Positions 34,100 through 45,468 are shown, counted from the first letter of the stretch. The stretch is 45,834 nucleotides of DNA from Pseudoneurospora amorphoporcata (GCA_033297205.1 MU859301.1:1-45834); one strand, 5' to 3'. Made by a program: numbers and translations. The notes: a model not told the origin generated them from the letters alone.

Positions 34100-36306
34100 C
34101 GTGTTTGGAATCGCATAGCGAAATTCCACGTGTTGGCGCCGTACGAATCTTCTGGGCGGCAGCGGTACCTTACATGACTACCGAAAAGATACCTTAGGTA
34201 CATACACCTGCATTTGGCTCCATACACTTTGCGTTCTGGGACCCGTGTCTCTATGATAGGCCCAATCACTTTGCTGGCAGATAGGGAATTCTCAACAATC
34301 ACCCAAGTTGGGGTGCAGTTCATGTAGTCTCTATCACATTGACCCCCGTCGAAGCTGTGCTGAGTCTGACCTGAGACTAAGGTACAGTTGATGGAGGGTC
34401 GCACTGCTTTATCTGTCACTGAGGGGCCGAGTTGGAAACCCTCGTCACGGCGTTTCAATGGCAAATATACATAGGTGTGTTAGTAACTGGGTGCGTGTTT
34501 CGACTGATTTCTAACAGTGGGGCGCGGGGGAGGCCCTATGACGTAAGTGGAAGGTAGTTTGGTTATCGGATGCGGGCCAGATCGGGAGACGAACGATGCC
34601 CCCACCATTTCAGGTCCCATCAGAGATCAGACAGCGTCTACAGCACCGTAGCACCTAGCGTGGCTGCCCGCATTGGCGTCGCGCAACAGCGCAGGTACAC
34701 AGCAGCGGCAACGCACAGCCAGGTGCCTGCCCACGCCCCTGTGCCCCTGTTGTCGGGAATGCGCCCGCTGATGGAAGTTCGGCCAAGCACTCCCGTCAGT
34801 CGACACCGGACGAACCAAACAGGTAATAGACAATAACAAAACATGGCAAAAAAAAAAAAAAACGTCATCTGCCATTGCCCATTGACCAAAGATGACTCAC
34901 CTGACACTATGTTGTAAGAGACTAGATCTACATACCTATCTACTACCTTATGTAACTCATCAGTCACGACTCATCCCGTCACTCCCCCTCACCCCCCGAG
35001 GACACAAACTCCGGCTGCGGCACTGGCAGTTAGCGACTCAGCGTGGGTTTCGGCGTTGGGATCACCACCACGTGCAGGGACCAACGGCCATCATCATCGG
35101 GCCTGGGAATCTAAAACGCGGGGAAAGGCATTTTGAGCACACCAACGGAAACAGAGACGGGAGAGCATTTCAACAAATGGAAATGGCCGGGTGAGACACC
35201 AGGCCCAGACAAATGTTCGCGGTTTTTTACCTAGGTAGTAGTTCTAGTAAGAAGAGAAGAAGACGACTTGCCAAGACATTCCAGCTCTTCTCGGCAGGAA
35301 AGCTCACCACTGAAAGCGCTGAAAACTGCCTGCTGCAAAGCAAATCCCCACTCTGCCCCTATCTGCTAAACTGCTTCCATGTCGCTAGGTTCCATTCGCG
35401 AACGGAGGGCCGGAGGGGTTTTCGAACGAAGGAGGGGGAAAGCGTGCGAATCTTGCAGATATCACACATGAAATGTTGGGGGAGTACGTTCGAAAATTCC
35501 ACGAGGTTGATGGAGATACCTTATAGGTCGTTCCGTTATCACTCAGAGATGTGACTGAAATATCTAGGTACCTTGGTGTGTAGAATCTCAAATGTTTACC
35601 TATTTTAAACCCCTCTCCTCAAGTTCTCTTTTCTTTCTCTGTCTCTCTCTCTGTTGACAGAACCCATTCAATTTCGAACGGTCATCATCCATATCCTCGT
35701 ACCCGACCATCAAAGACTGCGCCGTGCCGTCCAACCCTAAGGTTGGCTTGAAGATCCTTTGAACCCCTACCCTCACGATCTGATCAAAGTCCCCTTACCA
35801 GACAAAAAACGTCTTGACGACAAATAAACCCCAGGTTAGACGACCCTGATTTTCGGTTGACCGAATCGGGACACGACAAAAAGAAAGATAACCCTGATCG
35901 ACCACACCGCTGAGGCTTGTTTCAGTACGTTGCTTGGTACCAAAACTAGTCCCTTAGCAAATACCGCCACAAGACCCGCTCGAATGAGATCACCGCCTTC
36001 AGGATAAGGAAGGCGGTCGACCATAAAACAACCAACCAACCAAGCAAGCAGCAACATCCCACGAGAACTTGACCCCTGACAGCAGCAGCTGAGCTTGCTT
36101 GACGAACCCCACTCAACAAGCCGAGCGCATCATCCCGGACCATCTGACACAAGGATCAACACCGCTTCAAGCAAGAAAGTGGCGGGCTAGACCGAAACAT
36201 CCTGGGATTCTGTTTGGATCTACGACACCACACTACATCATTTCCACCGCTTTTCGCATCATTTTATTGCACAGACCGATATTCAGACAGACAAATAAAA
36301 AGACCC
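34100..36306. other. Intergenic region, no gene recognised
   Basis: About 2.2 kb between two plus-strand genes. Contains an A15 tract at 34848-34862, a CT-rich stretch at about 35625-35660, and probably a long leader for the Thr-rich gene (several AACCAACCAACC-like and CAAG-rich parts at 36025-36060). Short frames are not convincing. Confidence 0.4.
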
Positions 36307-37065
36307 ATGATGGCGCTCCTCAGGTCCAATTCCAGCCCGAACCTGGTCGGTGTATCTGCATTTGAAAAGAAGAAGAACAACAACGATACTACTACCACTA
36401 CTCCTACTTTGAAAAGTATCTCTACCACAACCACCACCACACAACTCGCCACAACAACAACAACAAAGCCAACTGCGCCGACCACCACAATACCAACAAC
36501 AACAACAACCGCCAACAACACACAAACAAGGCTTGCGGCGAACAACAAAACCACGGCACACCTCGCCACAACAACCAAGAGCGCAACAACAACAACAACA
36601 ACAACAACAACAACTCTCCGGGCACACATCCTCCCCATCCTCACCTCCACCCTCAAAACCCTCCACCGCACACACACCCTCCTCTTCTCCCTCTTCTCTT
36701 CCACCGCCCTCCTCCTCCTCGTCCGCGGTCTCTCGGCCCTCCAGCTCTTGGGCTCCACCTCTCTCCTCTTTAGCAAACTCGTCCTCTACCGCACCCTCCT
36801 CTTTTTAAGGGCTGCCGCAATGGAGACCGCCAGCATGACATGGAGCATCTTCTGGGACAGCCGCAAAGCGCGGCACATCCGCAAGAAGCTCGAGTTTGAG
36901 TTTTTTGTGTGGTTCCTGGGCCCCGGCGGCACCTTGTTGTGTTTTGTGTTTTGGCCCGGGTGGATCGTCTTGGGAGTGATGATTTGGGGGCTGTCGTGTT
37001 TGATGACGGGGGTGCAGGCTGCTATGTTGCAGCCGCAGGCGGCGGTTGGTAGTGTTAGTGGGTGA
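36307..37065 (+). CDS. Thr-rich small membrane protein, unknown function
   Basis: Single exon, 252 residues from the ATG at 36307 (in a MM pair); an in-frame upstream extension to 36214 gives only leader-like residues. The first half is dominated by poly-Thr and Asn tracts coded by ACA/ACC microsatellites. The second half looks conserved and folded: a hydrophobic hairpin (LLFSLFSSTALLLLVRGLSA and a following Leu-rich segment), a polar linker with METASMTWSIFWDSRKARHI, and a long hydrophobic C-terminal segment starting FFVWFLGPGGTLLCFVFWPG. This suggests three or four membrane helices. I do not recognise the family. The contrast between expanded N-terminus and ordered C-terminus supports a real gene. 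Confidence 0.75.
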   Translation: MMALLRSNSSPNLVGVSAFEKKKNNNDTTTTTPTLKSISTTTTTTQLATTTTTKPTAPTTTIPTTTTTANNTQTRLAANNKTTAHLATTTKSATTTTTTTTTTLRAHILPILTSTLKTLHRTHTLLFSLFSSTALLLLVRGLSALQLLGSTSLLFSKLVLYRTLLFLRAAAMETASMTWSIFWDSRKARHIRKKLEFEFFVWFLGPGGTLLCFVFWPGWIVLGVMIWGLSCLMTGVQAAMLQPQAAVGSVSG

Positions 37066-37466
37066 ATGAGGTGGGTGGCCGGCCCTCCCTGGCTGGGAAA
37101 GGAAGGAAGGGAAGGAGTTGAGAGTTTCGCGACGTCGCATGGAAGCTGGGACTGGACTGGACTGGACTGGACTGGTCCGAGATCGAACGAATGGAATTGC
37201 GTCGCGGGCATGCATCGAGGCGCATCGCATCGCATACCACGAGCGCATCCATACCACGGACCTGAATACGAGCAAGCGCAACCGCGCCGCCTTTTTGAGG
37301 CGCACACACATACATACACATACACACACCGCGGCAACCACATTGTTGCCGTCGCATCACCATTCAAGCGACAGCGCGACATACCGTACCGAGCCAAATC
37401 CGAGCCAAGATCAACACAACACAAACTTCACCAAACCCGCTATCAACATCACCACCTCTTTCTTTC
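37066..37466. other. Convergent intergenic region with ACTGG repeat
   Basis: Between the ends of the Thr-rich gene (+) and the XAP5 gene (-). It holds five tandem ACTGG units at 37151-37175 and a CA-rich microsatellite at about 37303-37330. Confidence 0.6.
37151..37175. repeat. (ACTGG)5 tandem repeat
   Basis: Five perfect tandem copies of a five-base unit. Confidence 0.9.
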
Positions 37467-39155
37467 CTACCTCGAAAAGAAAAACGCATTCCCGCCCAAA
37501 TCCCGCCGAATCTCATTCTGATAATCCTTCTCGGGCTCAAACTCCTGCCACGTGCTCGCCGGGTAGATATGTTTGTTCCGCTGGTACCATCTCCTGTCCA
37601 CGACCTTGGTGAAGGTCGGGTCGTCGTTTGCGCCCTCGAGGGTCATGATGTCGGGCAGGGCGGCGAGGCGGCTTGCCGGGGTTGAACAGATTGCGGGATC
37701 AACATTTATGGGACTTGTTGTGGTGGGGTCGTCCGACGATGGGACAGGAGCAGCGTCGTCCGAATAGTCGAACAATCGCTTGTTGCCGGGACCCATGGTT
37801 TTGTTGATGATGAAGAAGTAGAATTCGTAGTGCTAGATAGAGGACGAAAAGGGGGGTGGGTTAGCATCTTTTTTTTTTTTTTTTTTTTTGGGAAGGGTAT
37901 AACATGGTATGGGGAGCATTATTGGGTTTGCATTTGTATCTTGCAATTTCGCATGGACATAGATAGGGTACTGTAGAGAGCATGGCATGGCAAACATAGA
38001 CAGCATAGACAGACAAGACAGCATAAGATGCCTAGCGCAAAGCAATCAAACCACGAACTGTCCCACCCCATCTTGGTGAAGAAAAAAAAGAGAAAAGGGA
38101 TGTATGTTACTCACATGCGGGATAATAATACTCCCCCTCACCAACAACAAATCATCCACACTAACCCTCGCCCACGCCCTCCTCGCATTCAATATCTTAT
38201 CCTGCCCCACGCCCCTCTCGGCGCCCACCTTTCTCGACTTATCCAGAAACAACCAAGCGTGGTCGCCCTTCTTCACGCGCACCATACCGCCCGGGATGTT
38301 GGTGCCGTCGTAAAAGACAAAGGGTATGGCAATCTCCGAGGCCTTGACGGCTGCTTGTTTGGCCAGAAACTCCTTGCGGATGGCTTCGCGCTCGGCGGCT
38401 TCGCGGCGCAAGGCGGCTTTGGTGAGGGCGCGGGGGATGATGGGTGCCTTGGTATTGACGATCTTTTTTTTCTTGTTCTTGGGGGCGTCGGAGGCGTCGG
38501 CGCTGCTTTCGCGGTTTGTTGTTGTCGTGGTTGTTGTGTCATTTGTTGTGGTGGCTTCGTCTTTCTTGTCTCGGCCCTCACCGTCGTCGTCGTCGGGATT
38601 CGGTGTATCGTCCTTCTTTGGGGCCTTCTTCTTCTTGACTACAAAAACCTCCTCCTCCTCCTCCCCCTCTTCTTCCTCATCCCCAAAGCTCACCAATGCC
38701 TTCTTAGTCTTAATCCTCTTCGCTTTCCTCTCTCCCGTTCTTGTTGTTGTCGTCTTCTTCTTTTGGGATTCGCCTTCCCCGCTCTTACCTTCCCGTCCTT
38801 GTCCCGAAGCCGTTGTTCCATTTTCCGTATCTGTTGTTGTTGTTGTTGTTGTTGTCCCAGGAACAGGCGTCCCCGTAGCCGACCGATCCAAGGGAGTCGC
38901 AGCCGCGCTGGTATCGGTTGTTGTGTCGAGAGGATTGACTGTCCCGCGCGAAGCTGCGATTGCTGCCTCCCGGACTTGGCGGTGTTGTTGCTCGAGCACT
39001 TCGGCGCGTCGCTTGCGGAAGTCGGCGAGGTTGACGAGGCCTACTGTCGAGGAGGAGACGCGGTCTTGGACGGTCTGGTTTTGGGGGGCGAAGCGGGAGT
39101 TGGGCGTGGAGGTGGTGCTGCCCTCTGGGGGTGGTGGTTGTTGTGGGTCGGACAT
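37467..39155 (-). CDS. XAP5/FAM50 family nuclear protein
   Basis: Two exons, 39155-38115 and 37832-37467, joined in phase 0 across a 282-nt intron; 468 residues. The start is the ATG of MSDPQQPPPP; the frame stays open upstream to 39386 but that translation is leader-like. Order: Pro-rich start; TVGLVNLADFRKRRAEVLEQ, the FAM50 N-terminal helix; a Thr-rich low-complexity insertion; a block of KKKK and EEEE tracts; then the XAP5 domain from about residue 275: IPFVFYDGTNIPGG, VKKGDHAWLFLDKSRK, ARVSVDDLLLVRGSIIIPHH spanning the junction, YEFYFFIINK, and the C-terminal VVDRRWYQRNKHIYPAS. XAP5 proteins are nuclear and linked to splicing and chromatin regulation in plants, animals and fungi. The intron carries a T21 tract (37869-37889, plus strand). 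Confidence 0.93.
37869..37889. repeat. T21 homopolymer inside the XAP5 intron
   Basis: Reads as A21 on the coding strand, within the 282-nt intron, close to its 3' half. Such an A run is unusual for an intron and may have expanded by slippage. Confidence 0.9.
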
Positions 39156-41063
39156 TGTGAGGTCGGTCACTGGAGGGTGGTTGGAGGGTCCGGGCAATGG
39201 TACAATTGGGGGTTCGATTGCTAATGAAGACGGTCGCGGGATAGTAGTCGGTATGCGGTCGGATGATATATGGTGCGGGCCGGGCTTGTGGTTGAGCAAC
39301 GGTGATGATGGTTGGTTGTGTTTCGGTGACAATTGCACAAGCATCACTAGCACTGGTTGCGACGTCCATCGTGTCGCGGCAGGCAAAACGATCGTTGGCC
39401 TGTGCGTGCGATAAGAGATAAGGAAGCCGACGCTCGGCAGCCGACGAGATCACCAAAGTCCAAGGGATTTAGGGACATGTGTAAAACCATGATCCAGTGA
39501 CTCTCCCTCATTTGCTTTTCGTCTTCAGCAATAATACGATTTTCTCATCGCTTCGTTTCTTTCCTCCCTCATTTGATCGCCGGACGCCCACCGGCACTCC
39601 ACACTTCCCCGGCCGGAAATGTGGGGTTCTCGATCGGGCCGCTTGCTGCAAACGAGGAGAAGGTTGGGGAAGTGCATAGCTTGGTGACGCCTGCCACAGG
39701 AACGGTGATGATTGCCAGCTCAGATGGTCCTTCTGGTAACAAGCTCCGTTCCAACTACCAGTCAGGAAGTCACGGACGCAACTGGATCAAGCTTTCCATG
39801 GGTAAACTGTCTACCAGTACTCATTAGCAGATTCCGCCGCAGTGTTAACCAAAGGTTGTTAAACGAGGCCGGCGACCCCCCTCTTCGGACAACAGCAACT
39901 TTCCTCCCTCGTCCTCCGAGTCCTGTGATGAGATGCAGAAGTGCAATGGCCATAATGAGCAGCACTAAGGTACTGATGCCACGCCCATTGCCGTCCTACC
40001 TAGCGGCCCTCTGCTTGTTTGACAGCCCGATAAGATAAGTGGATTACACAAGTAACTTGACGACATCCCTTTCCGAGCATGAAGACACTGATGTTTTGCA
40101 GTCGTTTTGACCAGAAAGTCTTGAAACTCGCACTGGTTTATGCTTGCTTTCGGTCATTTATCTAGGTAAGGTTCCTTATTCTGGCACGCTTCTCTCAGGT
40201 GGGTAACTTAGGTATCGTCTTGACACGCCCCTGACGAATGATGATCCCAGGCAGGTGCATCATCGGAGGCAGGAAGAGGCTAGGTACGAATGCAGTTCCC
40301 TCTGAGTAAGGTAGGTAGGAGAAACAGTTTGGCACCGTCCCAGTCACCCCTTTCGTCACTTTGACTGTGTCAAGAACAAGCTGCCTTGGATGACCGAACG
40401 GACAAAGAGGGCAAGTGCCGAGGTAATCCGATCGCTGCCATCTGTGTTCTCTGGGAGTGGCATCGCACCGATTTCGCTCAGTCCATGAGCATAGTATAAG
40501 ATTTCGAACCCCCCCTATTGGCCGCTAAGAGGAATTATTCTGATCTTGTTCCTTTCTTCTTCTCTTCTTCCAATTTGTACTAATCAAATACCTACACGAT
40601 ATTGTCTTTTGAAGTCGGCTCGCACGGTCGCACCACGCATTACAATCCATATCCCTCGTTTCGTTTTATCCATATTCCTGCCTCGGCCGCAAATCTGAAG
40701 AGGAGCACACCAGCAAAAGGAGCAACAGCAACAAACAATCCACGCCGCCACCCACACAAAGTGCTGGTGGAAGCTCATGTCATCCAAAACCAAACAAGCT
40801 CTCTGATCTAGCGACTTTGCTAAAGCTTGAGGATCTATCCATACAGTGACAAGATGTGGATGCTTTGATGCTAAAACGTTGAACGCTATAACACACGAGG
40901 GGAGGCCCAAGATATGACAACAACCCACCCGCAACCGGCGCCAACATTTGCCGAATAAAGAGCGTCACCATCAACGATAAACTCAGAATCGGCTCACCGT
41001 TCTTTCAACAACTACGAACACAACAAACAACACCAGCAACAACAGCGGCCACACGGCGCTCTG
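39156..41063. other. Intergenic region, no gene recognised
   Basis: Left part is the XAP5 promoter. Frames at 39569-39965 (minus) include a hydrophobic start (IMAIALLHLITGLGG) reminiscent of a signal peptide, but the ORF begins with GTG, and I find no good splice structure joining it to the neighbouring minus-strand frame. From about 40.5 kb the sequence becomes AT-richer. Confidence 0.4.
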
Positions 41064-41077
41064 CTAGACGGGCCACA

Positions 41078-42046
41078 TTGATGGCCATTGCATCATACCA
41101 CAAAATATCGGCGCCAGAAGAGATCGAAGGATTTCTGAAGGGTTCTGCGAACCCCGGCTCTTATATGGCTGGCATATCACATCTACTACACGAGCTCGGC
41201 CAAGGGAACCTGCGTACGAACGCCAGATACCTGCTACGACTCGGCTGTGATCCAAACGGCGACCGACCTGATCCAGTCACTCCAGAGTGGGAGAGCCCAC
41301 TGCACGCCTACATTCTCCCCCAACCCGAAAACATATAGTCCTGTCGGAGAAGATACCGCTGGTCCGGTCTTGTATTTGGAGGATGATATTGATATCCTCA
41401 AGATGAAACAGGAAGTCGCAAACATCGTTGGTCATTGGAGACAACCTCAAGCGAAGAGGATACGGAGATGGAAGATGATCAGCTCACCAGCATGGTACGG
41501 TGGGCGATATCTCTAGTGGTGATGGGGACGACGCGAAGGAAAAGAGGCGGAAGGTTGTGAAGCGCCTGGCCTTGGAATATTGGTGGTTGGTGGTGATTGA
41601 TTGGCGAGAGGATGAAATTTTGCCGGTGGTCGCGTCGGGCGCAAGGTGGACCGAAACCGTTTTCATCACCAGATATCGAACCATACAACCCAGCGAACGA
41701 AAGCGATGAACAGCATCAGACCCAGCAGTTCATCGGTCCTCAGACCCCCATTCAAATTCAAGGTCACCAACACCTGCATATACGCGAGTCTATCCCCAAC
41801 CATGAAGAAGGTGCTTCGGCGCCTATGTTCGCCGGTTTGGAGGGAGCTTCCCGAAGTGATGCGGATGCGAACGAGTACGATTCCCACTCTCCGGAGCTCC
41901 CGCTACCTTTCCCTTCCGAAGTGTATGGTGCCGTTGGCTCGTCAGAGCTGCCAAAGCCTCCGATCGTCGCACATACCTTCGGTCTAGGAGTTGGTAACTT
42001 GCTCTGTTTACTCGGTGAAGCTGTACGAAACCATCCTGACGTATGA
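41078..42046 (+). pseudogene. Possible ankyrin-like gene relic
   Basis: A frame from 41078 encodes a protein-like stretch with LLRLGCDPNGDRPDPVTPEW and ESPLHAYILPQPENI, reminiscent of ankyrin units (LLxxGxDPN, SPLHAY). It ends at 41338, but the neighbouring frame continues smoothly with YSPVGEDTAGPVLYLEDDID, so a single frameshift at about 41330 would join them. A third frame (41597-42046) is Pro/Glu/Ser-rich and open for 150 codons. Either introns or decay separates the parts. Weak evidence; no intact gene can be proposed. Confidence 0.3.
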
Positions 42047-43890
42047 TATTTCCAACATTTTGGTTCAGATTTTGGGCGGATAAGTAGGAGAAGAGATTGA
42101 AGGAGGAGAGGTGGGCTGCGGAGAAGGAGAAATTGGCATTCGATCTGGAGGTCTTGTTATAGAAGAAGAGCCAGAGGGAGATGGAGGAGGGGAGTAGGGG
42201 AGCGGCGGCGGCGGGATAGGAGGGATGGGAGGGAGTGCTCGAGGTTGTCGTTGGCGCTGGGGCCGGATTGGCCACCATTGTTGAGGCCCCCGAGGGCCAT
42301 GAGTTGCGCCGCCGGGGTGCCGGGGAGTGCCTGGTGGATACAAGAGCGCTAACAGATATGATTAGTGAGGAAACTGCCAAGCGGTGGACTCAGCCAGACC
42401 GGCAACACCACCAACAGCGCCCAAGTTTAGGTATTCATTAGGTACCTCAAGTTGTCATATTCAGTCACCATAGGGAGGCATGACTGCATGGAAGGTTGAG
42501 TCATTGGACTGGAAGACGGTGACTGTAGGTAGAATTCTTCAGGTACAAAAGATGTCTCACATCCTGCTTTTCTTTTCTTTCAACTGTGTTTCCACGCACG
42601 CAAGGTGCATCGTGGCACACGTTCAGTCTGTCGTTGTCTGCACCAATAGTGGATGTAGGTCCGATATGATGTTGATGTTGATAGGGTCGGTATGACTATA
42701 GACACCCACGCCACGTAATAGTTCATGATCGAACATTAATGGGTAGTCCCAGCTCGATAAGAAATATGGGTCTTCTCCTATAATCCATCCTTCCCCTCAG
42801 TTCTCTCTCCTATATCTGGTGTTGGGCCAAATATGTTCAGCTGCGAATAGTTGTGTGTATCCCTCAGCGTGGTGATCTCCGTATTCTATTCAATCATTCT
42901 TCCTTTTCCCGGCTTGCTAGCGACAGGGCAGGACAGGAGATCGATTACCCACAGCCACATGATGGCGCCAAAACATGGTAGGAGGGTGGATCAGTCCCGT
43001 CCTCCGGTGGCTCATGGCGGCGGCCAGGACCGGCCAGGACCGGCCACCTAAGCCCGATAGATCTGGTTGCATTTCGCGCCGCCTCTCACATTTGCCGTGG
43101 CCTCTGGGTCTTTGATGCGGCCGTTGACTTCGCGGCACCCGAGCAGGAGTTGAGGGATCAAGTGGAAGGTTCCCTACCGGAGGGATCTGCACCCCACTGG
43201 AGAAGAGCCACCGTATGTCCTTCCAACCTCTTGGGAGTCAGGAAAATGCTGGGAGCGCTGGGCATGGGTCGACGATTTCGCTCATTATATAACATCCCTA
43301 TCCATCAGGCCACGGAATCCCAAGGTCGGGTAATGGAGTTGGCTCTATAGGGTACCTACCTAGGTTTCCCCCCGAAATGAGGTCTAACAAGTAATTGCAG
43401 GCGAAGCATCGGAAGACCCTCTTGTTCGACCAAAGAAACGGGACATTCGCGAAATTTGGCAGGAAAAGGGTCCCCACGGACAAAGAGCACCGTAATGGAC
43501 GGCGCAAGTGGGCGGCCGGCGGAGAGGACACTCAATATGGCAAGTACCATCAGTCGATTTGGCCAACATTTCATCTCAACTATAGTCGAAACGATCATTT
43601 TACGTGCTTGAGGGAGGACAAATGTATAAATACCGTACAGGTAAGTTTGGAGGGGCCAAGGTCCAACGGAAGTGGGCCGATTCGCGAGGGACCTTCTTGC
43701 CCTTCCGCCCACAATTCTACAACCTCTCACCCGCCTTCCTCAACTCTTCCCTACCAAAAACACAACACATCCATCAAGCAAAGGTATCAGAAGCAACTCA
43801 TCACCATGACAAGCAAACACAGAGGTGCAGGCATGAGGATTGATATGCCACCTGTTGGCAGGGAGGTATTGTTCGCTTTCTTAGGTGGTT
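42047..43890. other. Region without recognisable gene
   Basis: Overlapping short frames only. A few GT...AG pairs can be drawn at 43340-43640 but produce no recognisable product. The region lies between relics and is probably decayed. Confidence 0.35.
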
Positions 43891-44112
43891 TCAACTCGAA
43901 CCTAGAGGTGGCTGCTCATCTTCGCCGCCTTCGTCGTCTGTGAAGATCTCATCATCACCCGCTGGCGGTTGTCGATTTTTGCTATCCATCTCAAAGATTT
44001 TAAGGATGGTTTCTATGATAACGCGTACTTTAGGGGAAAAGATGGCTTTGTTCTCGGCATCCCTTAGCTTCTTCAGCCATTTGACGGTGTAGTCAGCGTC
44101 GTTTCTGGGCAG
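43891..44112 (-). pseudogene. SNF2-helicase-like exon fragment
   Basis: Open minus-strand frame of 73 codons ending at a TGA at 43893-43891, preceded by a stop. Good protein composition: YTVKWLKKLRDAENKAIF, SPKVRVIIETILKIFE, then an acidic tail. The pattern KWLxKLR...FSPKVxxIIExI resembles the segment before the helicase C domain of SNF2 ATPases, where the next residues should be (D)KIIIFSQF; here the frame turns acidic and stops. A TTAACTGCCCAG acceptor-like sequence sits at its 5' end, so it may be the last surviving exon of a minus-strand gene whose upstream part is lost. The family match is by eye only. Confidence 0.35.
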
Positions 44113-44124
44113 TTAATCCTCCGC

Positions 44125-44410
44125 CGTCCGACAACCCGTTTGACGCCGCCTTCGACCTCCAGTCGAGCGGGGCTTCGCTTAGAGTCCAAAGAAGCGTTCG
44201 AGGAGTACAAGCGGGAGTACCTGGCCCGGCGCAACGGCGAGGGCAAGGCGCAGGTAGACCTAGCCAACTACCCGGCCTGTCTCGACGACCTTCCCGTCAC
44301 CGAGGCCGACAGGAATGTCTGGCGAAAGAGGATTTTCGGAGCCATTCGCGACTTTTCCCAGATCGAAAACCAAGATCGTCGCAAGGGACAAAAGGCGAAC
44401 ACCCAAGGTA
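44125..44410 (+). pseudogene. Orphan coding-like fragment
   Basis: A plus-strand frame open to 44433 has coding-like composition: ESKEAFEEYKREYLARR, KAQVDLANYPACLDDLPVTE, ADRNVWRKRIFGAIRDFSQI. A GTACGT donor at about 44406 would end it, just before the repeat-rich sequence. No family recognised. It may be the remaining exon of a gene interrupted by the element that begins at about 44.5 kb. Confidence 0.35.
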
Positions 44411-44653
44411 CGTTAATTCGAACCCGATCCTGACAGTCTCGCGTACCTGGACGAAACGGGACATTCGTTTCTTCCTTGGAGATTTGTTGTTTTGACTCCA
44501 TCTCATCATGGACCCACATTAGTACCGCAGCGGGAATATAGGGAGCGTAACAAGCCTTGTTGTATATCTATTGCATAACTGTGTAACAAGCCCTGTTGAA
44601 TTCCTAAGGCTTGTTGGCTGAGGGAAGCCTCTGATTGGTCAGATTTTGGTGCA

Positions 44654-44735
44654 AAATACTAAAAGCCATAGACCCCTATAAGGACCTTCTGAAGGCTATT
44701 ATAGGGGTCTCTAGTCAGTGTTCTTTCTAGTATTT
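44654..44735. repeat. Nested inverted repeat, cruciform-capable
   Basis: Three inverted arms share one centre: AAATACTA (44654-44661) with TAGTATTT (44728-44735); AGACCCCTATA (44670-44680) with TATAGGGGTCT (44700-44710); and CCTTC with GAAGG in the loop. All arms are perfect. As RNA it would form a strong hairpin. Confidence 0.85.
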
Positions 44736-44815
44736 GAGTAGTTTGGGTAGGCGGGACTTTGATTTTAAAGTCCGGAGGGCATTTACATTTCCTTACACGA
44801 AACTTTCGCGCAACG

Positions 44816-44905
44816 GGAAAAAAGCTATTACTAATTGGAATCGAACTGGCGATCACAAGGATGAGAGCGACGACAAAAACCATTGAGCCACTGGCTTAAT
44901 TGATT
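44816..44905 (-). ncRNA. tRNA-like Pol III unit (SINE head or tRNA relic)
   Basis: On the minus strand TGGCTCAATGG matches the tRNA A box and AGTTCGATTCC matches the B box at 10 of 11 positions, 32 bases apart, the normal spacing. A T6 run (plus 44818-44823) follows about 20 bases after the B box, as a Pol III terminator would. The T stem and acceptor stem do not pair, so it cannot be a working tRNA. The middle (GTCGCTCTCAT) recalls a Met-type anticodon arm. Best read as a tRNA-derived promoter inside a repeat. Confidence 0.55.
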
Positions 44906-45468
44906 AAGAATGGGCTTCGTTCCTTCTTTTATTATAGGCGAGATCTTCTGGGGAAGGAACTCTGGACGGGAACTTAGAAAAAATTTCGAAGGCACTCTCG
45001 AGGACGCTGAAGCAATGTACTTAGCGACCCTCTATAGCGGGCATTTAGATAAATGTAAACTAGCCAATTGTCATGGCCCTATCCGACGGGTCATGCCCTG
45101 AGACATTTGACTGCATTGCACGGATGCATCGCACGGGTGATGCGAGCATTCTGATTGGTTGTAGATTAGATAAGGAAGAGTGGGTCCACGACGGGTTCGG
45201 CCTTGGAGGATGAAACTCCATTGCCAACCGCGCGCACAACTCTTTCCTTTTGTTTTACTCTTTAGTCGTAAATTCTATGTGGAACGTCAACAACGCTGCA
45301 GCTCTGTCTCTCTCGTTACGTGCTATCACACCAATCAGGTACCTCCCTCGTTCAACAAGGCTTGTTAAATCAACAGGCCTTGTTAAATCTACAAGTCTTC
45401 AATGCTATCATAGGATTAGACCTGTGATATGCTTACCCTGCACTGCCTCTTAGATGTGCTATGCCTAT

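Larger units (their letters stand above)
44523..45420. mobile_element. Structured non-autonomous element (SINE/MITE-like), putative
   Basis: This stretch differs from the rest: AT-richer, with near-palindromic AACAAGsCyTGTT motifs in pairs at both ends (44549 and 44585; 45354 and 45371), a nested inverted repeat at 44654-44735, a tRNA-like unit with A and B boxes at 44816-44905 (minus), and a repeated CTGATTGGT (44633 and 45151). Its borders are not defined. The combination points to a small repeat element rather than unique sequence. Confidence 0.45.

Noticed and set aside
36264..36776. Val-rich minus-strand frame opposite the Thr-rich gene
   Set aside because: Antisense shadow of the ACA repeat.
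38028..39414. Long plus-strand frames opposite XAP5
   Set aside because: Shadows of the XAP5 coding sequence; the minus-strand protein has clear domains.
39569..39965. Small secreted protein on the minus strand
   Set aside because: Hydrophobic start is present but the frame begins with GTG and no good donor/acceptor joins it to the next frame.
40500..40520. GGTTCGAAAT on the minus strand as a tRNA B box
   Set aside because: No A box at the right distance and no stems.
43395..43943. 182-codon plus frame
   Set aside because: Mixed composition and overlaps the better-supported minus-strand SNF2-like fragment.
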